From Trachythela sp. YZ-2020 (Eukaryota; Cnidaria; Anthozoa; Malacalcyonacea; Clavulariidae), in contig JADLSH010000277.1 of the NCBI GenBank assembly GCA_016169945.1, positions 868,001 to 932,000 on the forward strand: a stretch of DNA of 64,000 nt. The letters run 5' to 3'. The notes under the pieces are model-generated. The model was not told where the DNA came from and searched no databases. It worked only from the letters and a program-made list of their open reading frames with translations. Made by a program: the position numbers and the translations under genes. Below are positions 10,921 to 22,735 of the stretch, piece by piece. Each line of letters begins with the position of its first letter. The first letter of the stretch is position 1.

Positions 10921-11890
10921 GGTGTAAATATCCGAGCGGAATTAGTACCCTCGCACGGCGCTTCGCGCCGGCTCGGGGATAATAGTTTTAAATCCAAAGT
11001 CTGTCAAAAAGCAAGAAAAAATAGACCTAAACGAGATGGAAAAAAGCCAGCCAACAAATAACAACGGAACATAAACGGCGAATAAAGATTCGTAGCTGTT
11101 TCTGAGTTTGAAATATACTTTTTTGCTTGAAAGCTGGCATTCAACGGCGACAAGAAACGCGAAAATCTGTACTATTTTGACATATAAAGGTACAAAAACT
11201 GTTTTTAAACACAAACCAAACCAAATTTATCCACAGTTCTAGGTGCAAAAAATTAAAATTAACCATTTTGGCATTGATTTAGATATAAACAATATGTGTA
11301 CAGTTTTTAAGCTGTCAAGATGCAACGACAAAAACCTACACAAATACGACATGTTTATGCATTTCTTGACAGTTTGTCTGAGAAAATTTTTAACCACCAA
11401 CCACTGAACTAGCAAAAAAACACAAAAAAATATTCAAACAGTACCTTCAAACAAAAACTGCCTGATATAGTTGGTTCAAGATGAAAAATCAACTTGACAG
11501 CCAATGTCATCAAAGCAGCTTGACAAAAACGGAAAAACCCTTCGCTTTTATACGAATCCAGGACAATAGTGAAGCAGAACAACGAAAAACCAATCTGTCT
11601 ATCATTGTGCACTATATTTGAAAAAATTTCAACAGTTTTTGTGCCTTTTTAATCCCTAATATTTGTTGAGTTGCAAGTTTTTCGCTCCTTCGCCGGCCAG
11701 AATTCAAGCGTAGTTGTTGCCAAGCAATGAAAACATTGAAAAGCTTGCGAGTGACGTCAGTGATTACATGTTAGGAGAATATCAATATTGATCTTTGAAC
11801 AAAATTGTTTACTGTGCTTATATACCACGTATAATATAAAAGAATTAAAAAACTCGTCTTGTGCCTAACGGCACGCGACTCGTTTTTTAA

Positions 11891-13262
11891 TTCATAAATA
11901 GTAGTGGAACTCTGGCCCGTTTCAGCTGTCTTAGAAAGTATAAACGGTTTGAGACTTTTTGCATGCGTATATTCGTGACATGTGATCATTGGTGATCAAT
12001 CTTAAATGATCATTGGTGATGGTAAGACCCAGTAATTTTACCTGTGGAACAACCTCAATTTTTTTATCGTTAATAATAATAGGATCGAACTCAAACTTCG
12101 TAGAAGAAAAACAGATACGGAGTTCGTTGCATTTAGATTATTTTAATTGCATACTGTTAATTCTAGACTTTGAGGCGAATTCATTGACATGGTTGCATAG
12201 CAATTACTCCCGACATGGTGGAATCATCTACTTATTTCCAAAGATTTACATCACCCGTAACGTCAAGGTCGTTTATCATGACTATAAGAACAACCAAGGA
12301 CCAAGTTTGGTCACTTGCGGAACACCAGCAGGTTGCCTTTTTCCACTCAGAGAAACAATCGTCACTTAACTTAACTCTTTGTCTGCGGTCAGTAATGAAG
12401 TTTAATATCCAAAGTAGAGTAGTCTTAGGGATATCGTATTTTGCCAGATTATTTAGCAGGATATTGTGGTCGATCATGTCAATCACCCTGTTAATTTGTG
12501 GAGCCGTTAGCATCTGTACTTTTATTCCAGGAGTGTAACATACTAATCAAAGCGTACGTAGTGCTTGAGTTTGGAATGGTTCCAAATTGTCTTTCATCTA
12601 CCCTGGCTAAAATCGCAGGTTTTAGATGTTGGTCGACTACAAACTCTTCCACAACTTTCGATAAAACGAGAGTCAAAGATATTGGACGCAAATGGTAATT
12701 TATATCTGTTATCGGTTTCTCTTTGGTGAACGTATATGATATCAGCATCCTTTCAGTGTAGCGGGACATGACAGTCACGGTAAGAGGAGTTCAAAATTTC
12801 ACTAACCGCGAAACGCAAGAAGATCCGCATTCTCCTTTAAAACCCATGTCAGTATACCGTCGGGACCGTGAGCTTTCTTGGGGTTCAGCGTCGAGAGGTT
12901 TTCAAATACATCCCCTACAGTGACCGTGTGTTCTTCGTTTGTTATACCACAAAGCACCTCGCGATAACATTCGGGAGACAAGGTTGTAAATTCAGCAAAT
13001 GGAAGCAAAAAAGGTGTCATTAATCTCGTTCGCTAGGTCAATCTTTTCAGATTCGGTATGATGGTCACTAGGTCTTAATGCTTTGAGAATTTCGTCACTA
13101 TTTCTACCCGCAGATTGCATTCCACTAAGTTTCCTTACTTCGCTCCACCAGGAAGAAGGTTTGCATTGCTTAAGGTGTTGAACACTATTCTCGTAGTACT
13201 TTGCCCGACAGATTTTCCTTTCGCGGTTTACTTTATTTCTAAGCAATTTAAATAGGGGGATT
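11891..13262 (-). pseudogene. LINE-B reverse transcriptase (degenerate)
   Basis: Read from 13262 downward on the minus strand, frameshifted frames show ICRAKYYENSVQHLKQCKP, LSTLNPKKAHGPDGI (start of the RT finger), INYHLRPISLTLVLSKVVEE, DMIDHNILLNNLAKYDIPKTT, the GVPQ-like block disrupted near 12310, MINDLDV, and near 12010-12060 KIEVVPQVKLLGLTI. The order is that of a jockey/CR1/L2-type RT and matches LINE-C and LINE-F closely in style. At least four frameshifts. The C-terminal end is at 8227-7873 beyond the inverted-repeat element. Confidence 0.85.
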
Positions 13263-13363
13263 TAAAGTATTAAGACTGGTCAGGATTTATATGTGTTACC
13301 CCAAATCTGGTAAAGCGTATGTCAAGCTGTGGATAAATTGAGATATAGTATAGTTGTGTAGGT

Positions 13364-13812
13364 ATGTCTAAACCTAATAAATTTACACCTGGCAACTTGT
13401 GCTCTTCTTTTAAACTGAAACAACTTGTCGGTAAACCTACCCGTGAAAGAAATAATTTGGACAAAATTTATGCATCTATTCCAACATTTTATGATAAAGT
13501 TAATATTCTTCCTCCCATTGCAATGTCGGATCATTCAAGTGTCCTTTTGTACCCGAGTGCCCCAGTTTCACCATCTTCTCACGACACAATTCCAAAGAAA
13601 CTAATTCAGGTTAGAGTCTGTAATCCCTCCAACAAAGGCGCTCTTCGACACTTTTTGAATGCATATGAGGTCTACTAGCTTGTACGGATAAACTAAACTG
13701 TTTTATGTCCACTGTACAGTCAGCAATGGATACGTTCATTCCTATTCGCACGATCAAAGTTCATCACAATGATAAACCATGGATTACCCAAAAAATCAGA
13801 GATTTGATTTCA
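13364..13812 (+). pseudogene. LINE-C endonuclease C-terminal fragment
   Basis: The plus strand reads FKLKQLVGKPTRERNNLDKI and PPIAMSDHSSVLLYP; the SDH motif is the last catalytic block of the APE-type endonuclease of LINEs. It continues as KVHHNDKPWITQKIRDLIS, the usual linker toward the RT, and then decays. It lies head to head with minus-strand LINE-B (start about 13262), so this is a separate insertion or the product of an inversion. The N-terminal part of the endonuclease is missing. Confidence 0.8.
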
Positions 13813-14130
13813 AAACGTCAAAAGGCCTGAACGAAAGGTCTCAGTTCTACGTATAATTTTGGCAAGGATCTAGGTGAAATGATAAATGTTTCTTTTTGTA
13901 AATCGACCGAGGACATTCCACCCTTACCAAGGGAACAAACCCCATTCGTAGAGCCAACTCCTTGCGACTACACTATTAATTAGTGTCGGTTCAGTTGAAA
14001 GAGCGTTGTCCCAAATCGAAAAGAAAATATCAATTAGTGCGGATTCTATACAGAACTGGATTCTATAGGACTTTCCCTCCATCCTTGCCCCTCCAATCAC
14101 ACGCATTTTAAATGCTTCTATATCGCAGGG

Positions 14131-14500
14131 CAGGGCATATTTTAAGGATTTCTAAGTGGGGGCCATTTGTGAAAAAGGGCCCTTAATCTGAGTGCTGAAG
14201 GCGCGAGCCCTGTAGGGGTCCGGGAGATTTTTTTCCCAGGAAAATTTTGAAATCTGGAGCTCTGAAATTGCCAAGCCAATAGTATTTCAATGTTGTAACT
14301 AAAACTTTAAAAATGTCTAACTATATAAGCCATAAAAACAATATTTCGTTAAACACAGACAAATCATTTACTCTGTAAACGACTCAATGTATAAAGGGCC
14401 CATGCAGGGAGTGGGGGGCCAATTTTGTGTGAGTGGGGGGCCATCAAGAGGGCCTGGGGGGCCAAGTGGCCCCCCAGTATATTAGTTAAAATATGCCTTG
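14131..14500. mobile_element. 370-bp hAT MITE
   Basis: Ends CAGGGCATATTTTAA and, reverse-complemented, CAAGGCATATTTTAA. Flanking octamers TCGCAGGG (14123-14130) and TTGCAGGG (14501-14508) match 7 of 8. The interior carries several GGGGGCC/GGCCCCC blocks beside the ends, as in the MITEs at 20295 and 30758. No coding sequence. Confidence 0.85.
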
Positions 14501-14512
14501 TTGCAGGGCCAT

Positions 14513-15420
14513 GCACCAACTCTATAGAAAAGTGCTGACGTCATTCCTGTACCGAAAGTTCCGAAATCCTCAACAGTTGACAATGACTTTCGGCTGATCT
14601 CGCTGACTGCAGTTATCCGAGACCGAAAACAACGAGTAAAGTTGGCCAATACTAAATCAAGATGGATAACTACACACGCTGGAGTGCCACACGGTGCAAG
14701 ACTTGGTCCACTATTTTTCCTTGTCATGGTAAACGATTTATGCCCTGACTATCCGATGTATAAGTATGTAGACGATAGCTCATCTTATGAAATTCTCTCA
14801 CATCCTTTTGATACTTCTACTATTCAAGCGCAAGTAGATTCAATTGTGACATGGTCATCCACTAACCGCATGAAGATCAATGTGAAAAAAACTAAAGAGT
14901 TTCGAGTCTCTTTCCTGAAAACAGACCCCCTCCTCGACCCAAATGTCATAAGCGGCCAGCCTCTGGAACTTGTGAAATGTTTTAAATTATTTGGAGTCTA
15001 TTTAACATCTAATTTATCCTGGAACACCCATGTATAATATATGTGCGGGAAAGCCAGTAAACGTCTATATATCTTACGCATCTTGAAACGAAGTGGTTTT
15101 TCTGTCAATCACTTATGCAAAGTGCACTTTTCTTTTATCCGGCCAATACTAGAGTTTGCATTTCTCCTTGACCTTAGCAAACATCGATGATATCGAACAA
15201 ATCCAAAAACGTACCTTGAAAATTCTCGTGCCAGGAAAATCATACAATGAAGCTATCGCTGAAATGAATCTTGAATTACTGAGTGAAAGAAGAAACAAAA
15301 TCTGTAAACGATTTTACAATTCTACTTTGCAGCCCACCAGCAAGTTGAATGAACTAATCGGGAAATAGAGACAAATTGCGTACTCCTTTCGGCACCCACG
15401 GACTTTTGAACTTTTTAAGA
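14513..15420 (+). pseudogene. LINE-C reverse transcriptase, internally deleted
   Basis: Plus-strand frames give PVPKVPKSS and DFRLISLTAV, then jump to AGVPHGARLGPLFFLVMVND and YKYVDDSSSYE, where YVDD is the catalytic box, then VKCFKLFGVYLTSNLSWN. After a frameshift come ASKRLYILRILKRSGF and DDIEQIQKRTLKILVPG with an ending like NKICKRFYNSTLQPTSK. The RT blocks between DFRLISLTAV and GVP are deleted, so the copy cannot be active although the palm motif is intact. Confidence 0.85.
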
Positions 15421-16040
15421 GTTGGACTCACTGACCTATACTAAATGGACTGAGTGCTCGAGGTCAAAAAGTGTCCTCACCGTTGCTGACGTCATATAGG
15501 ACCTCGCATCGATGAAAATTACCGCATACGGATATTTTCCTAATGTTATTATTTTGTGCTCGCGGGCGAATTTGTGTTTTTGAAATTTAACGAAGTTTGT
15601 TTTTAATTTTTTTTCAATTCTGTGGTTTTTTTTTGAAAACTTTGCTCTTTTTGGTAAATATTTACTACCTTCGAGTTGAGAACAACCTTTTCCAAAATAG
15701 GAGTATATTTTCCTGTTGCAAGTTTGAAAACAAACATTTTAATTTTAAATAAAATGATGGCTTCGGTATGTTTTTATACACGACCACAACAAGAGCTTCG
15801 GGCCATCGATGATTGCTGGTGTTTATGCTATAGTTTTTCCATAAAATTTGTCGTGTTATGTAAGTATTAACCTTCTGTTGACATGAACATTTTTTGCCGA
15901 CAATCTTTCCTGGAGTAAAACTGTAAAAGACTGTTAAATATTTCTCCAGATTTCTGTTTATAATCGCCTCTAGATAGAAAAGACTTGCATTTGCATGAAA
16001 AATATTAGTATCACCCGCTAATATGTAAAATTAGTCATTT
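15421..16040. other. Gene-free stretch
   Basis: AT-rich sequence with T and A runs near 15600-15660. The open frame 15676-15870 has no recognisable family. Nothing supported. Confidence 0.5.
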
Positions 16041-16600
16041 AAATACTGATCCTTGTGGAACACCAGATCCATCAGATTTAATACGCCTAATTGAAACAAA
16101 TCAACGTCCATTACTTAAATAAGAATAAAAACAATCATAGAATAAACCTCTCGTTCCATAGATTTCGTAGTTTACGGTATCAAAGGCTTTGGCGAAATCC
16201 AAAAATATTCCACAAGAATACCACCCTTTCTCAATTGCTTGTTGTCAGTTATTGAAAGTGCGCTGCTTTGAGTGTTGAGCGCGTTGAACGAAAACCAAAT
16301 TACTTAATGTTATAGAATATTTCTATTTTCCCCATCTACTTCAAATTCAGTAAGGTTACCATGCAAGTTATGAATAATTAAAGTAAACTATCGTCCTGCA
16401 AGCCTACAGTGTTTTTCAAAAGATTTCATTAATCTTCTTTACATTTCTTTTTCCAAAATTTTGTTGCAAATGGAAAGAAGTGTGACTGCATAGACGATGG
16501 TTTGTGAGCATAGTAACTGGGCCTGTTTTTATGAATAGGAATCACATTAGCTATTTTGTGGAGTAGACAGGCTAGAATTGGAATACTAAAAGGCCTTTAG
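16041..16600 (-). pseudogene. LINE-D reverse transcriptase fragment
   Basis: Reverse-complement reading near 16240-16050 gives IFLDFAKAFDTVNYEI and SDGSGVPQGS, two core RT blocks of LINEs in the right order; 16570-16510 gives LLHKIANVIPIHKN, the block before them. Many stops and small deletions separate the pieces. An old minus-strand copy unrelated to the neighbouring plus-strand LINE-C. Confidence 0.75.
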
Positions 16601-16821
16601 AAGATTTAAGTTTCCAATTTCATGCTCATTTTCACCTTTTGTATAGCAGACATATAAAGAAGCTGTTCCCATAAATGATTGTGAAATTTTATTAGTACAT
16701 GCAGAGAGTAGAACTTGCTATGTTTTTACCAGTATTTGAAAAATATTCACCAAAGGCAGAAAATAGACTATATCTTCCAGGTTTTGAGAGTAATAAGTTG
16801 TTCCCTTATATACAGTACGTA

Positions 16822-17035
16822 CTGCTTAGAAGTAACTTAACACAAATACGCGGTTAACTGTGGGTCACACGCAGAGGTTTTTCTGTTTGTGGTGTGATAA
16901 CCACACAAACCGCACCAACAAACCGCACACAGCACACCGGCTAACCGCACGCACAGCACCTGCTAACCGCACACACCGCACCTGCTAACCACACAAACCG
17001 CAACCGAACCGCAGTGTTAAGTTACTTCTAGGCAG
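16822..17035. mobile_element. 214-bp MITE with TA flanks and internal AACCGCAC repeats
   Basis: The ends CTGCTTAGAAGTAACTTAAC and GTTAAGTTACTTCTAGGCAG are inverted with one mismatch; TA flanks both sides (16820-16821, 17036-17037), as in Tc1/mariner elements. The interior 16890-17010 is a run of variants of AACCGCACA and CTGCTAACCGCAC. Confidence 0.85.
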
Positions 17036-17037
17036 TA

Positions 17038-17776
17038 CTTATATATAGCCGGTATTCTTGATATTCTTATTATTGACAATAAAGTAATTCTCATAGACAG
17101 TACATTTGTGCTAATACGTTGCAGATGATTCACTTTGCTTCGATAGCACTTGTATTTGAATTTGTGATATTCATTTTTTGTTGATAAATATTACCTAGAG
17201 AGTTTGTTTTTTCTCTTAATCGAATTTCTACATGCATGCATAGGTTAATTCACACAGATGCATGGCTTCCAGTGTCTTTTTGTTTTGGACTTTAATATGC
17301 TTTGTGTCTTTAAAATTTGTAAAATTTGAATAAAATTCGAAAAACTTTCCACTAACCTTGTAAGTGTAACATCTCCCCGGAAACTGAGTATTTTAAAAAG
17401 ATATAGACTTCCAAAGTTGAAGAGTTTGGGAAAATCGATTTGACTGAAAACATACTCCTCGAGGCATATTTTCCCGTTTTCCCCGTACCAAACCGTGTCT
17501 ATTAAATCGCTGTTGTACTGCCAAACAATCTAATTCCTGAATAAAAATGTTCATGACAGTAGACGACACTTGCCAGAGGCTAGCGCATGCGCAATTGAGC
17601 ATTGGGGACAAGATTACGCGCGAGTTCCATATCTGGTTATCTTTAATCCGGGCCAGTGAACTCAATGTTTAATCATTGATTTCACTCGGGTAGACGTTTC
17701 GCAGATTTTTGTTTATTGTAAGAGGCGGTATCTCCACAAAAGGTACAAGCCTGGGAACGAAGTTGGGGGCATGCGT
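17038..17776. other. Gene-free stretch
   Basis: No protein family or RNA recognised. The 90-codon minus frame at 17393-17665 shows no domain or coding bias that I can see. Confidence 0.45.
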
Positions 17777-18270
17777 TTAGCCAGGCGGCCGTCCGACCGT
17801 CCTATGGACGGCCACTTTTTAATTTAAAGTAGACGGCTACTTTTTCATAGACGGTCATGGACGGCCTAAGAAAATATTGTCCGGCTTTAATTGCCAACTT
17901 GTAAACTTTGTTGTATTTCTTGAATACTTCAAGAGTTGTCAGCTGGTGTTTGCTAATAGCTATTCATACGAGTCACGATTTAGAGTCATTTATTATTTTT
18001 AGACTTTTGTATTCTTTTGTATTCCACATGCATGTATTCTATAATTGTGTCGCCTCGTTCTTTGAAAACCTCACTTTCTATTGACTATTCCTAAATCACG
18101 ACTGGTTTGTAGCTATTGCGTGCATTTCGATACCTTTTTGTCGAAAACACACTGAATTATGAGCATCTGACAATTGATTTCAAGTGCCGTGTTTTTTTAC
18201 CACCACCACGAAAATTGGTGGACACACTAGCTCACAGTATTTTTTGAACGGCCAGTTTTAGCATCCTGGC
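17777..18270. repeat. Possible MITE with GGACGGCC repeats
   Basis: Short inverted ends TAGCCAGG (about 17778) and CCTGGCTA (about 18266) enclose a left part with several GACGGCC/GGCCGTCC units, some facing each other. Weak evidence; no target duplication found. Confidence 0.35.
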
Positions 18271-18274
18271 TATG

Positions 18275-19092
18275 TAAGCCTGGTTGGGGCGCAATGAGCG
18301 AAATAATTTAAAAACATGAGAAATTCTGAATTAAAAGTCGCTCTTGGGACGTAGAGCTGTGGAACAAATTTTATCGCTTAGTTTTACTTTATAAAAAAGG
18401 ATAGGAAGAGATGTATGATTGAAAAAAGTAAATATAAGCCAAGTCATGTTGTTGTTGTATTTGTTGCTCTATAGAAACTGTTGCTTTATATACATAGTTG
18501 TTCATTTAATTCCAGTTCAAAAACTTATTATTATTCATTAGACAAATAAGCCAATCGCCTTTCTTCATTTATTCACGTGCATGCGTTTTATACGTGGTAA
18601 AATCTTTCATTTTAAAAGCCAAGGGAGGGTATTTGAATTCTGTCTCAGGGGAAATATGGGGTTATTCAATGAAACAATGAAAATGCTAATTAACGTGAAC
18701 TTTTATATAAAGAATACTAATGACGTGACGTTTTATATAAAATTTCACGTTAATTAAAAATTCAAAAAATCTAATCGACTTTGGACACCACAACGTAAAT
18801 AAATATATAGCACTGTAGTATCGTTTAGTAACACACAACATTAATCATCACACTTATCTCAGTATATCTTGTAAACAAAATTAAGTACTATATAGCAGCT
18901 TATAACCTACAAAATATCTATATTTTCCCAAAGTAAACCGAACATTGGTCGTACAGATTTACCATTTCTTGCCTTGGCAAATTAATGTATAGATAATCAT
19001 TTAATGCAATATTATACTACATACATGCACACAAGTTCTAAACTAGCTACAAAGTTAAAATAAAATCAATGCATAACACGAACGAAAAGGCC
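18275..19092. other. Gene-free, AT-rich stretch
   Basis: No gene recognised. Contains a pair of related phrases around 18690-18755 (TTATATAAAGAATAC and TTATATAAAATTTCACG). Confidence 0.45.
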
Positions 19093-19510
19093 GATATTTA
19101 CCTCGTCTCATTCTTATCCAAAATTGACACTGGTACTTCACATTCTTCTTGCAAATGTCGATTTAAACCACATGCAGGCAATAGCATACAAGGTTCTCGC
19201 AGGGTATCGTTCACCATTTGGTTTACATACTTCCTCGATAAACTTTGCGAACCAGAAATTCAGTGTTTCTCCATTCATCTGTGTAATGCTCATGCCCAAA
19301 TTCTGCACTTTATTGCAATCAAATGCAAAAGAGCACTGTTCTAATTTGGCGTCTTGATTTTGTCTTGCCATTTGCCATTCATGAAATATTTTTAACGCCC
19401 ATTTCGTAGAGTGCTGAGTTGATTTAGGGTAGTGCTATCCAGCAGCTCTTTCTCATCTTCTACGCCTTCTGGTTTTCGAAACACACGAGTTGCATTCGTC
19501 GAATTCATTT
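19093..19510 (-). pseudogene. Crypton-type tyrosine recombinase N-terminal domain relic
   Basis: On the minus strand, frames broken by two shifts read STKWALKIFHEWQ, then LNFWFAKFIEEVCKPNGERY, PARTLYAIAC and GLNRHLQEECE. This is the core-binding (SAM-like) domain of Crypton-derived recombinases such as KIAA1958, ZMYM2-4 and QRICH1 relatives: a TKW block, LxxWxxKF and YPxxTLYxIxxGLxR. The sequence ends with ETRG at AG/GTAAAT (about 19093), a possible splice donor, so the source may have been a multi-exon gene. An acidic lead of about 30 residues starts at an ATG near 19507. The catalytic domain is absent. Either a Crypton transposon fragment or a degraded host paralog. Confidence 0.65.
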
Positions 19511-19782
19511 TAGTAAGGATACTAATACTTAAAACGGCATTTTCCTTCGCAATAAATTGAGCAAACAGTAAATAATTAGACGTTTATAACCACATCAAAG
19601 GAAACGTTATTGCGCAAGTGGCTTTACGTCCAAGTTGACATCGTAAACCCCGGAGAAAGCTATCTCAATTAATTTGTAATTTCAGAGTCGATATTATTGG
19701 CTAAGCAACTCAACCCTAGCCTATAAAGAAAATAGAGAACAATACGCATAGAAATCACTCTATTGTAGTCGTTTTTGAAGCC

Positions 19783-19884
19783 ATTTAAAACACTCGAAAG
19801 TCGTGTTTTATCGGATTTAAGACGCTCGGCTGCGCCTCGCCTTCTAAATCCGATAAAACACTCCTTCTCGTGTTTTAAATAGTA
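19783..19884. repeat. About 100-bp palindrome bounded by TTAA-like ends
   Basis: Arms with AAACACTCG/CGTGTTT and TTATCGGATTTA/TAAATCCGATAA meet at a CG-rich centre CTCGGCTGCGCCTCG. It is the same design as the palindrome at 8228-8411: AT-rich tips and a CTCGG...CGAG centre. Downstream, 20157-20188 repeats the phrase found at 9388-9419 (CCAATCAAATTGCTCG). Confidence 0.8.
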
Positions 19885-20294
19885 CTTAATGTATCCTATA
19901 TATATTTTATGTTATTAAAAGCTATAAATTTAAAGGAGAGCGAAATCATTTTACGTGATAATTGTATAAAGAATTTATCGGTAAAATGCAGTATAGTTTT
20001 ACGAACTTTTCGAAACGTTTTATTGAACGAAAGGTTGAATAGTACATAAATTTGAAGCTTATATAGAATGCATTTATATAACATATATACCTACATGATA
20101 CATTTCAGATCGAATTATACAGTTAAAACTACTATTTTTTTAATATTTTCGCCGTTAGCCAATCAAATTGCTCGTTAGATACTACTTATAATATAATCAT
20201 ATTTCATGATGCGCATGCAAGTGATGATATGCACTTTAAAACCATACACGCAGTAACCTAGCCAGCGTGGCCGGCATGGACCTGCCCGTAATTT

Positions 20295-20641
20295 CAGGGC
20301 CTTTTTTAAGAAATCGTTAGTGGGAAGGGCCATCATCGAAAGGGGACGTAACAAGAAGGTGAAGGTGTGGGAAGGTGAAGGGGGTCTGGGGTCCTCCCCC
20401 AGAAGATTTTTGTATTCTTGAGTCTGTGGCTTGATTTCCTGCATTTTCAGAGACAATTTTTGATATATCCCATTTAAACGGAGCCAGGTTTTGTTGTGAG
20501 AATACCATAACTTTCCTCTAAACTCAGATTTTTCCTCTTTTTGCTTATACTTTGGACAAAAGGGACCTTCACTGGGGGGCCTAAATAGCTTACTGGAGGG
20601 GCCAACATGGCCCCTCCAGTACATTAGTTAAAAAGGCCCTG
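20295..20641. mobile_element. 347-bp hAT MITE (same family as 30758-31126)
   Basis: Ends CAGGGCCTTTTTTAA and, reverse-complemented, CAGGGCCTTTTTAAC. A perfect 8-bp target duplication CGTAATTT lies at 20287-20294 and 20642-20649. Its interior is closely similar, inverted, to the MITE inside the BEL element, including GGAGCCAGGTTTTGTTGTGA against its complement. No coding sequence; the minus-strand open frame here is spurious. Confidence 0.92.
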
Positions 20642-20789
20642 CGTAATTTTGATCACTCTCGGCCGTCAGCGGCCCCGAATTGTGATTGGCTGAATTTAGG
20701 TTGATTGGCATATATAGCTAATTTAATATTCAAGATTTAAAAATTAATATTGTGTTTGAATTGTTTTCTATATTAAAAATATAACAAAG

Positions 20790-20950
20790 TTCGAGGGTCG
20801 CCACGAACCTATATGAACAGGCTTTGTGATTGGTTGAATATGACAATAGAAGACAATAAACTAGAGAAATTATCTTTCAAAAGAACGAGTCATAAACACT
20901 GATAACTTTTCTTTCAGAAAGCCAATCACAATGTGCGTTCATATAGGTAG
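20790..20950. repeat. Foldback repeat
   Basis: CCTATATGAACAGGCTTTGTGATTGG-type sequence at about 20807-20835 faces its inverted partner at about 20920-20948 (CCAATCACAATGTGCG...TATAGG). Probably a small foldback MITE. Confidence 0.6.
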
Positions 20951-21693
20951 GTACTTACTGAAGTTCGACAGTAAATTTACTCTTCATTATACAGTAAATC
21001 TTTAAATCATATATTTTTGAATTAATATCGGGATCTTATAAAGCTGTCGAAGGCCTAGTTTCTGTGCAATGATTTAAAGACCACTTTGTTTTATGTCCTG
21101 ACATGAAATATTAAACACTTTTGGCATTTGTTACAAATATATCTGAGATTTACCAGCTCGGTCGCTTGTTTTCATGTTTATGTCGTTCTATTTGAAGGTC
21201 TGTCAGGTGTATTAAACGGTTGTTGGCAAGCACCGTTTGCAGCTCGCTCGAAGAAATGCACAAAATATAAAATACTGGAAGCCCAGCTTGAATAAACAAT
21301 TTAAACTAGTATGAACATACGCCGGTTCTCTTTATCTGCACTGTAGTTTAATTTTCTAATTCGTTTTACAAATTCGAAACGACGGGAATAGTTTACGAAT
21401 ACTGTTCTGTTTGGGATCGGATTAAAACGGATTAAAATGGACTATAGTAGTATACGGATATATTACGGAGAATAATTCTATTCAGGAAAATTGTATATAC
21501 TCGTCCTTCAGAGTCGTGCTATTCATTGAGGTCTTTGAAAAACTCACTCGTGCATGTTATATCCAAATTGCACTCGAAACTATTACCTATAATACAAATT
21601 AATAATACAATTCTATTCATTATATATTTCGCTTTCAAATGACATTTGGTATACTGGTTTCAAAACGTATTCATGTAACGTGACTATAGTTTC

Positions 21694-22735
21694 AATATAG
21701 TCACCTTACTTGGAACCAACAAGTTCTAGCCGTTGTGTGTAAAGCCAACAAAATGCTTGGTCTCCTACGCAGGACATGTCCATTGATTAAGGACACGAAG
21801 GTAAGACGATCACTCTATCTTTCGTTGGTAAAGTGCCATCTTAATTATGCTACTGAAGTCTGGTCTCCGGCACATATTTCTCTTAAACTCAAGATCGAAT
21901 CCGTGCAAAGAAGAGCGACAAGATGGATCCTGCAGCAAAGAAAAGGAGAGCAATCATACAAGGATCGGCTTGTAACCTTAACTCTTCTGCCACTGTGTTA
22001 TGATAGGGAAATAAAGGATTTGGTATTGTTTTACAAGGCTTTGTACGGACACATTAATTTAGATATATCCAACTTTGTTTCTTCGGTCACGAATGGTCGC
22101 ACCAGGTCAAGTAATGCGAGAACGTTGAAAACACCATACTGTCGAACCAGTACGTTCCAGTCGTCGTATTTTAACCGCATCGTCAAACTCTGGAACAAAA
22201 TTATTCTGGCTGCTCCTCCGAATAGCTTTTCTAATCTATCGCTGTTCAAAAAGTTCATAACGGACAGATATAAATTGGAGATGAACAGAACATTTGATTT
22301 GACGATGCCTTGCACATGGTCTCTTGTGCGTGACTGCTCTTGCCATAGGCAATTGAGTAAAGTTTGAAGTAGAGCGTGAAATAAAGGCGAGTGATGATGT
22401 TTCGCAAAAGCATTGTTATTGTCTCTATTTGCTTGTGAACCTGTGTTTTAATTCTATTATTCATCATTCGCTTTTATTTGACTTTTCTGCTTTTTATTTA
22501 CTATAAGTACAATTATAACATAATATGTTATATATAGTTTGTTTATATATTTTTATATATATAAACCATAGTTAGACATAGCATTATTAATAGTAAGGAA
22601 GATGCCTTGCATGGGACGAACTATCGTCTCGTTCGCATCTTTCCTTTTGGGCCACCTACTTTCACTATTATTGTAAATATTTCAGTTGTTATGGTTCCAA
22701 TAAAGTTGTTAAAATAAAATAAATAAATAAAATAC
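21694..22735 (+). mobile_element. LINE-E, 5'-truncated copy with intact C-terminal frame
   Basis: The frame to 22367 starts within the post-RT region (LTWNQQVLAVC, then ANKMLGLLRRTCPLI, RSLYLSLVKCHLNYATEVW, IESVQRRATRWIL) and ends with IVKLWNKIILAAPPNSFSNL and a short Cys-containing tail. This is the C-terminus of a CR1/L2/Rex-like LINE. The 3' end has AATAAAGTT and a short (AATA)n tail at about 22712-22732, typical of LINE 3' termini. The copy is truncated at its 5' side by incomplete reverse transcription. The remaining frame of more than 200 codons is uninterrupted, so insertion may be fairly recent. The first ATG at 21735 is not a true start. Confidence 0.85.

Larger units (their letters stand above)
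8228..11890. mobile_element. 3.66-kb inverted-repeat element bounded by TTAA
   Basis: Left arm 8228-9276 and right arm 10980-11890 are inverted copies of high identity. The outermost 25 bp are perfectly inverted (left start TTAAAAAACGAGTC). TTAA stands at both extremes, which would fit a TTAA-targeting DNA transposon such as piggyBac or Kolobok, but no transposase is visible. The apparent open frames 8644-9015 and 9040-9297 recur inverted at 11612-11409 and 11214-10942; they are hydrophobic and low in complexity and I regard them as non-coding. The right arm has lost about 130 bp, the centre of a terminal palindrome. Inserted within LINE-B. Confidence 0.8.

Noticed and set aside
8644..11612. 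Hydrophobic proteins (8644-9297 plus, 11612-10942 minus)
   Set aside because: Open frames from AT-rich inverted arms of a non-coding element; they occur in mirrored pairs and lack any domain.
17393..17665. 90-codon minus-strand gene
   Set aside because: No domain, no homolog recognised, no splice or start context; length compatible with chance.
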